Assembly (NCBI GenBank): GCA_024103425.1
Contig: JAGFIS010000007.1
Location: 1 to 64,000, forward strand
From: Chitinophagaceae bacterium
Lineage (GTDB): Bacteria > Bacteroidota > Bacteroidia > Chitinophagales > Chitinophagaceae
DNA length: 64,000 nt
Direction of reading: 5' to 3'
In this document: one piece after another, positions 60,540 through 64,000 of the stretch
Layout of the letters: the number at the start of each line of letters is the position of its first letter
Numbering within the stretch: position 1 is the first letter of the stretch
The notes under the pieces: model-generated
The model's input: only the letters and a program-made list of their open reading frames with translations
What the model was told of the DNA's origin: nothing
Database searches by the model: none
Translations under genes and position numbers: made by a program

Positions 60540-62981
60540 ATGAGATTCTTTCTAATGACCCTCTTTGCAGCCGTTACAGTTGCTCTGATTGTAATTCTCA
60601 ACTCAACGATGGTACTCCCTGCCCCTCTGGGCAAGCTGATGAGTCCGCAACACGGTGTATGGCAGAACGCCGAGCCGTATGATTTGGATTATAATGCTAC
60701 GCTGAGTTTTCCTCAACTAAAGGAAAAGGCTATCGTTTACCTTGACGACCGCTTAGTGCCGCACATCTTTGCCCAAAACGATGAAGATGCGCTTTTCATT
60801 CAGGGATATCTGCACGCGCGTTTCAGGTTGTGGCAGATGGAATTTCAGGCACGTGCCGCCGGCGGAAGGCTGAGTGAAATTGTCGGTCCTGATTTAATCA
60901 ACTTCGACAGGAATCAGCGCAGACTGGGGATGGTCTTTGCTGCCGAAAACTCAGTGAAGGAGGTAGAGAAAGACCCTGAACTGTTGGCTGCTTACAATGC
61001 ATATACAGCGGGAGTCAACAGCTATATCGAAACACTTACCGATCGCACTCTGCCCTTAGAATACAAACTGATGGGGTATCAGCCTGAAAAATGGAGCAAC
61101 CTGAAATCAGCTCTCTTTCTGAAGTTCATGGCACTCGACCTTGCAGGGTTTGAAGAAGACTTTGAAATGACTAACGCACGTTCAGTATTCTCTAAAGAAG
61201 TATTTCAGAAACTCTACCCCATTGCCTCTGATTCCCTGGATCCGATTGTTCCAAAGGGCACACAATTCGCTCCTGAGCCTGAGCCATTGGTTATCCCCGA
61301 ATCGGCTGAAGAAACTTATTATGACAATCGAACTACCAACAACATCACAGGCATTAAACCCGACAAAAGCAACGGCAGTAACAACTGGGCTGTAGGTGGC
61401 AGCAAAACTCAAAGCGGTTACCCGATTCTTTGTAATGACCCTCACCTCGGTCTAAACATGCCTTCACTCTGGTATGAAATCCAGATTAGCACGCCCGATT
61501 ACAATTCATACGGTGTGAGCTTCCCGGGTGCTCCTTGCGTTATCATCGGGTTCAACGACAGCATTGCATTCGGTTTTACCAATGCGATGAGAGATGTAAG
61601 AGATTATTACGAAGTGAAGTTTAAAGACGAAAGCAGACAAGAGTATTGGTTCGACAGTGCATGGCACAAAACAGAATTCAGGATAGAAAAAATCGTCGTG
61701 AAAGGTCAGCCCGATTTTCTGGATACAGTTGCTTACACCAATATCGGCCCGGTGATGTACGACAAATCATATACCGGCAACAGAAATACAGGTAACAAAG
61801 ATTATGCTGTACGCTGGAAGGCTCACGACCCCAGCAATGAAGGAAAAACATTCTACCTCCTGAACCGTGCGAAAAATTATGACGATTATCTCAAGGCCAT
61901 CAAGAATCTGCAGGTACCCGGACAAAACTGTATTTTCTCTTCTAAAACCGGCGATATTGCCATTTGGGATCAGGGTAATTTCCCTGCTAAGTGGTACAGG
62001 CAGGGCGATTTCATTATGGAGGGAGATAACAGCGATTACTTCTGGCAATACAATATACCGCAGGAGCAAAATCCGCATCAGGTAAACCCTGATAGAGGTT
62101 TTGTAAGTAGTGCCAACCAGCTCCCGACGGACACCACCTATCCCTATTATCTCGGAGGCAACTATCCGCCGTACAGAGGTTTTGAAATAAACCGCAGGCT
62201 TTATACCATGGATAATATCACTCCGGAAGATATGATGAAGTTGCAGACAGACAACTACAATCTCTTCGGTGAAATAGCAGCACCGGAAATCATCTCCCGT
62301 ATTCCGGAAGATCAGTTGAATGATACGGACAGAAAATATTTTGAAGCACTGAAAAACTGGGATTATGTCAACGCTCCTGACGCGATTGCACCTACAATCT
62401 TCAAATTAGTTTGGGATGAACTCTATAAAATCATCTTTGATGATGAGTTTAAAGCTACAGGTCTCACGCTGGCAAAACCACATAACAGCACACTGGTTGA
62501 TATCATCAAGAGAAACGATACCACCTTCACTTTCTACGACAACATCAATACCCCCGAAGTAGAAACACTTGAAGACAACGTAGCCGCAGCTTTTAAGAAA
62601 TGTATCCCCACTTTTATTCAATTAGAAAAAGAAGGCCGTCTGGAATGGACAAAATACAAGGATACTCGAGTGCAGCATCTCGCGCGGATTGATGCGCTGA
62701 GCAGTCTGCACCTCTATAACGGAGGTGGCGAATTCTCAATCAACGCCACTAAGGAGCAACACGGACCGAGCTGGAGAATGGTAGTACAGTTGACTCCTGA
62801 AACAGATGCCTACGGCGTATATCCCGGCGGACAAAGCGGCAACCCGGGAAGTCGGTACTATGATACCTTCATAGATCATTGGACAAAGGGCGAGTACTAT
62901 AAACTCTGGGTTATGAACAAAGCAGACGCCGGCAATGATAAAGTGAAACACACAATGCAGTTTAACCCTTCTACTAACTAA
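60540..62981 (+). CDS. Penicillin acylase family Ntn-hydrolase
   Basis: An 813-aa exported amidase with an N-terminal signal or anchor (about 2-22, FFLMTLFAAVTVALIVIL). Like other members it should be cut into an alpha chain (IFAQNDEDALFIQGYLHARF, QMEFQARAAGGRLSEIVG) and a beta chain that begins at a serine: KSNGSNNWAVGGSKTQSG places the nucleophile at Ser280. NDPHLGLNMPSLWYEIQI, GFNDSIAFGFTNAMRDVRDY and the late QSGNPGSRYYDTFIDHW are further family signatures. Natural substrates may be acyl-homoserine lactones, beta-lactams or other acyl amides. Two small genes follow in the same direction. Confidence 0.93.
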   Translation: MRFFLMTLFAAVTVALIVILNSTMVLPAPLGKLMSPQHGVWQNAEPYDLDYNATLSFPQLKEKAIVYLDDRLVPHIFAQNDEDALFIQGYLHARFRLWQMEFQARAAGGRLSEIVGPDLINFDRNQRRLGMVFAAENSVKEVEKDPELLAAYNAYTAGVNSYIETLTDRTLPLEYKLMGYQPEKWSNLKSALFLKFMALDLAGFEEDFEMTNARSVFSKEVFQKLYPIASDSLDPIVPKGTQFAPEPEPLVIPESAEETYYDNRTTNNITGIKPDKSNGSNNWAVGGSKTQSGYPILCNDPHLGLNMPSLWYEIQISTPDYNSYGVSFPGAPCVIIGFNDSIAFGFTNAMRDVRDYYEVKFKDESRQEYWFDSAWHKTEFRIEKIVVKGQPDFLDTVAYTNIGPVMYDKSYTGNRNTGNKDYAVRWKAHDPSNEGKTFYLLNRAKNYDDYLKAIKNLQVPGQNCIFSSKTGDIAIWDQGNFPAKWYRQGDFIMEGDNSDYFWQYNIPQEQNPHQVNPDRGFVSSANQLPTDTTYPYYLGGNYPPYRGFEINRRLYTMDNITPEDMMKLQTDNYNLFGEIAAPEIISRIPEDQLNDTDRKYFEALKNWDYVNAPDAIAPTIFKLVWDELYKIIFDDEFKATGLTLAKPHNSTLVDIIKRNDTTFTFYDNINTPEVETLEDNVAAAFKKCIPTFIQLEKEGRLEWTKYKDTRVQHLARIDALSSLHLYNGGGEFSINATKEQHGPSWRMVVQLTPETDAYGVYPGGQSGNPGSRYYDTFIDHWTKGEYYKLWVMNKADAGNDKVKHTMQFNPSTN

Positions 62982-63002
62982 TCTTAAAAAATTATTGATA
63001 CG

Positions 63003-63356
63003 ATGAAATTCATTTCAAGCCTTCTGTTAATAGCCATCCTCAGTTATGTATTGGGGTTATTCCTTCCCTGGTGGACGATTGCGATTGCTGCTTTTGTTGT
63101 GTGCTGGCTGATTCCGCAAAAGGGCTTCGCCTCTTTTCTCTCAGGATTTCTGGCGGTTTTCCTGCTATGGGGTATTATGAGTTATATGATCAGTGCTGCT
63201 AACCATGATATACTTGCACATAGGATATCAGAACTCCTTCTGAAAAAGGATAATCCGACTATGCTGATTTTGGTGACCGGATTAATTGGTGGAGTGGTGG
63301 CCGGATTTGCTGCTCTTTCCGGTAGCTTTGCGCATAAGAAACTGAGGAGGCGTTAA
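63003..63356 (+). CDS. Small multi-TM hypothetical protein
   Basis: A 117-aa very hydrophobic protein with about four membrane segments: residues 4-20 (SSLLLIAILSYVLGLFL), 22-38 (WTIAIAAFVVCWLIP), 45-66 (FLSGFLAVFLLWGIMSYMI) and 88-105 (LILVTGLIGGVVAGFAAL), and a basic C-terminus (HKKLRRR). No family is recognised. It lies 21 bp after the penicillin-acylase-family gene and 26 bp before the DUF5686 gene, so all three are probably one operon. Confidence 0.68.
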   Translation: MKFISSLLLIAILSYVLGLFLPWWTIAIAAFVVCWLIPQKGFASFLSGFLAVFLLWGIMSYMISAANHDILAHRISELLLKKDNPTMLILVTGLIGGVVAGFAALSGSFAHKKLRRR

Positions 63357-63382
63357 AGCTTCACTTAAAACACCTGCCCCTG

Positions 63383-64000
63383 ATGAGAACACTTCTGTTG
63401 ATATGCCTGTTAATGACCGGCAACATCCTGCTTGCCCAAAAAATACACGGCCATGTTACTGATGAAGATGGCAAGGCCCTTCCCTTTGCTACTATCCTTG
63501 TAAAAGGAACAAAACTCGGAGCGACGGCTAATGCGGAAGGTTTTTACACACTGAATCTCATGCCGGGCAGCTATACGATTGAATGTAGATATGTGGGATA
63601 CACCACAAGAGAAAAGAAAACAGAAATAGGCTCTGAGGACCGGACACTGAATTTTACACTAAGCATTCAGGCACTTCAATTAGATGAAGTGTTCATTACA
63701 ATGAGTGGTGAAGACCCTGCTTATGAAATCATTCGGAAGGCCATCAGAATGCGTCCGGTGTATGAGTCGGAAGTAAGTAAATTTTCTGCAGATGTATATA
63801 TAAAAGGCACATTAAAAATTATCAGTTTTCCTGACAGGATTCTTGGCAAAAAGATTCCTGAAGAGGACAGAGCTGAAATGATGTTAGACAGCGCAGGGCA
63901 GGGAATTATTTATCTTTCTGAATCGCTGACACATGTGTCAGTTGAAAAACCCGATAAACTGAAGATGGATGTCATCTCGAGCAGAGTCAGCGGCAGCAAC
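63383..64000 (+). CDS. DUF5686 / carboxypeptidase-regulatory-like domain protein, 3' part cut by window edge
   Basis: The first 206 codons of a large outer-membrane-associated protein. A signal peptide (about 1-18, LMTGNILLAQ) is followed by a carboxypeptidase-regulatory-like (TonB-receptor plug-type) beta domain: KIHGHVTDEDGKALPFATIL, KGTKLGATANAEGFYTLNLM, PGSYTIECRYVGYTTREKKT. Then comes AYEIIRKAIRMRP, the typical start of DUF5686. Such proteins end in a beta-barrel of roughly 800-900 residues in total. Function unknown. Confidence 0.87.
   Translation, partial: MRTLLLICLLMTGNILLAQKIHGHVTDEDGKALPFATILVKGTKLGATANAEGFYTLNLMPGSYTIECRYVGYTTREKKTEIGSEDRTLNFTLSIQALQLDEVFITMSGEDPAYEIIRKAIRMRPVYESEVSKFSADVYIKGTLKIISFPDRILGKKIPEEDRAEMMLDSAGQGIIYLSESLTHVSVEKPDKLKMDVISSRVSGSN

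Overview
The window is a chromosomal segment of a Bacteroidota bacterium, most likely in or near the order Chitinophagales. The evidence is consistent across the window: promoters of the TAnnTTTG type, few Shine-Dalgarno sites, many lipoproteins and signal-peptide proteins ending in AQ, and families typical of that phylum (DUF5686, DUF5117 metalloprotease, DUF6150, fused SpmA/SpmB, CtlX, HU/SPOR protein, membrane-anchored MutS-like ATPase). Coding density is high, genes are mostly in short operons, and there is no CRISPR array, rRNA, tRNA or prophage that I can see.

Layout. 0-6.8 kb: htpG (cut by the left edge), a DoxX-like membrane protein, a DUF2975/HTH pair with a three-copy 21-bp-period upstream repeat, ctlX, and small unknown proteins. 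6.8-31.3 kb: parC/gyrA-type topoisomerase, pcm, gamma-glutamyltransferase, tamB with a membrane MutS-like ATPase, a methyltransferase, a phosphohexomutase with a cysteine desulfurase, YraN, a split DsbD system, a large metalloprotease, a GH13 enzyme, and a small sigma/anti-sigma-like pair. 31.3-46.7 kb: dnaE, a DUF6150 repeat protein, an amidohydrolase lipoprotein, an unknown secreted protein, a phosphodiester glycosidase with a barrel-like protein, OsmC, chitinase, polyprenyl synthase with RNase R, and SpmA/SpmB. 46.7-64 kb: a DeoR regulator, two FKBP lipoproteins, an HU/SPOR-like membrane protein, aspartate kinase, serA, a beta-lactamase-fold lipoprotein, folC, NUDIX, fbp, argS, a penicillin-acylase-family protein and the start of a DUF5686 protein.

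Most genes are housekeeping or envelope functions: DNA replication and topology, tRNA charging, folate, serine and aspartate metabolism, gluconeogenesis, periplasmic thiol reduction, protein folding and outer-membrane biogenesis. The accessory signal sits between genes. Gaps near 5.6-5.9, 28.6-29.05, 37.2-37.5, 38.4-38.7 and 55.65-55.98 kb hold several families of palindromic or dispersed repeats, one of them a roughly 160-bp composite element present twice in opposite orientation, together with a probable IS110-family transposase remnant and a truncated HTH gene. I did not find a clear new defence or mobile system. The best candidates for something undescribed are the iterated operator-like arrays (3.22-3.28 kb and 6.5-6.7 kb), the start-codon-covering inverted repeat at 25.9 kb, the group of predicted leaderless transcripts, the divergent sigma/anti-sigma pair and the split DsbD arrangement.
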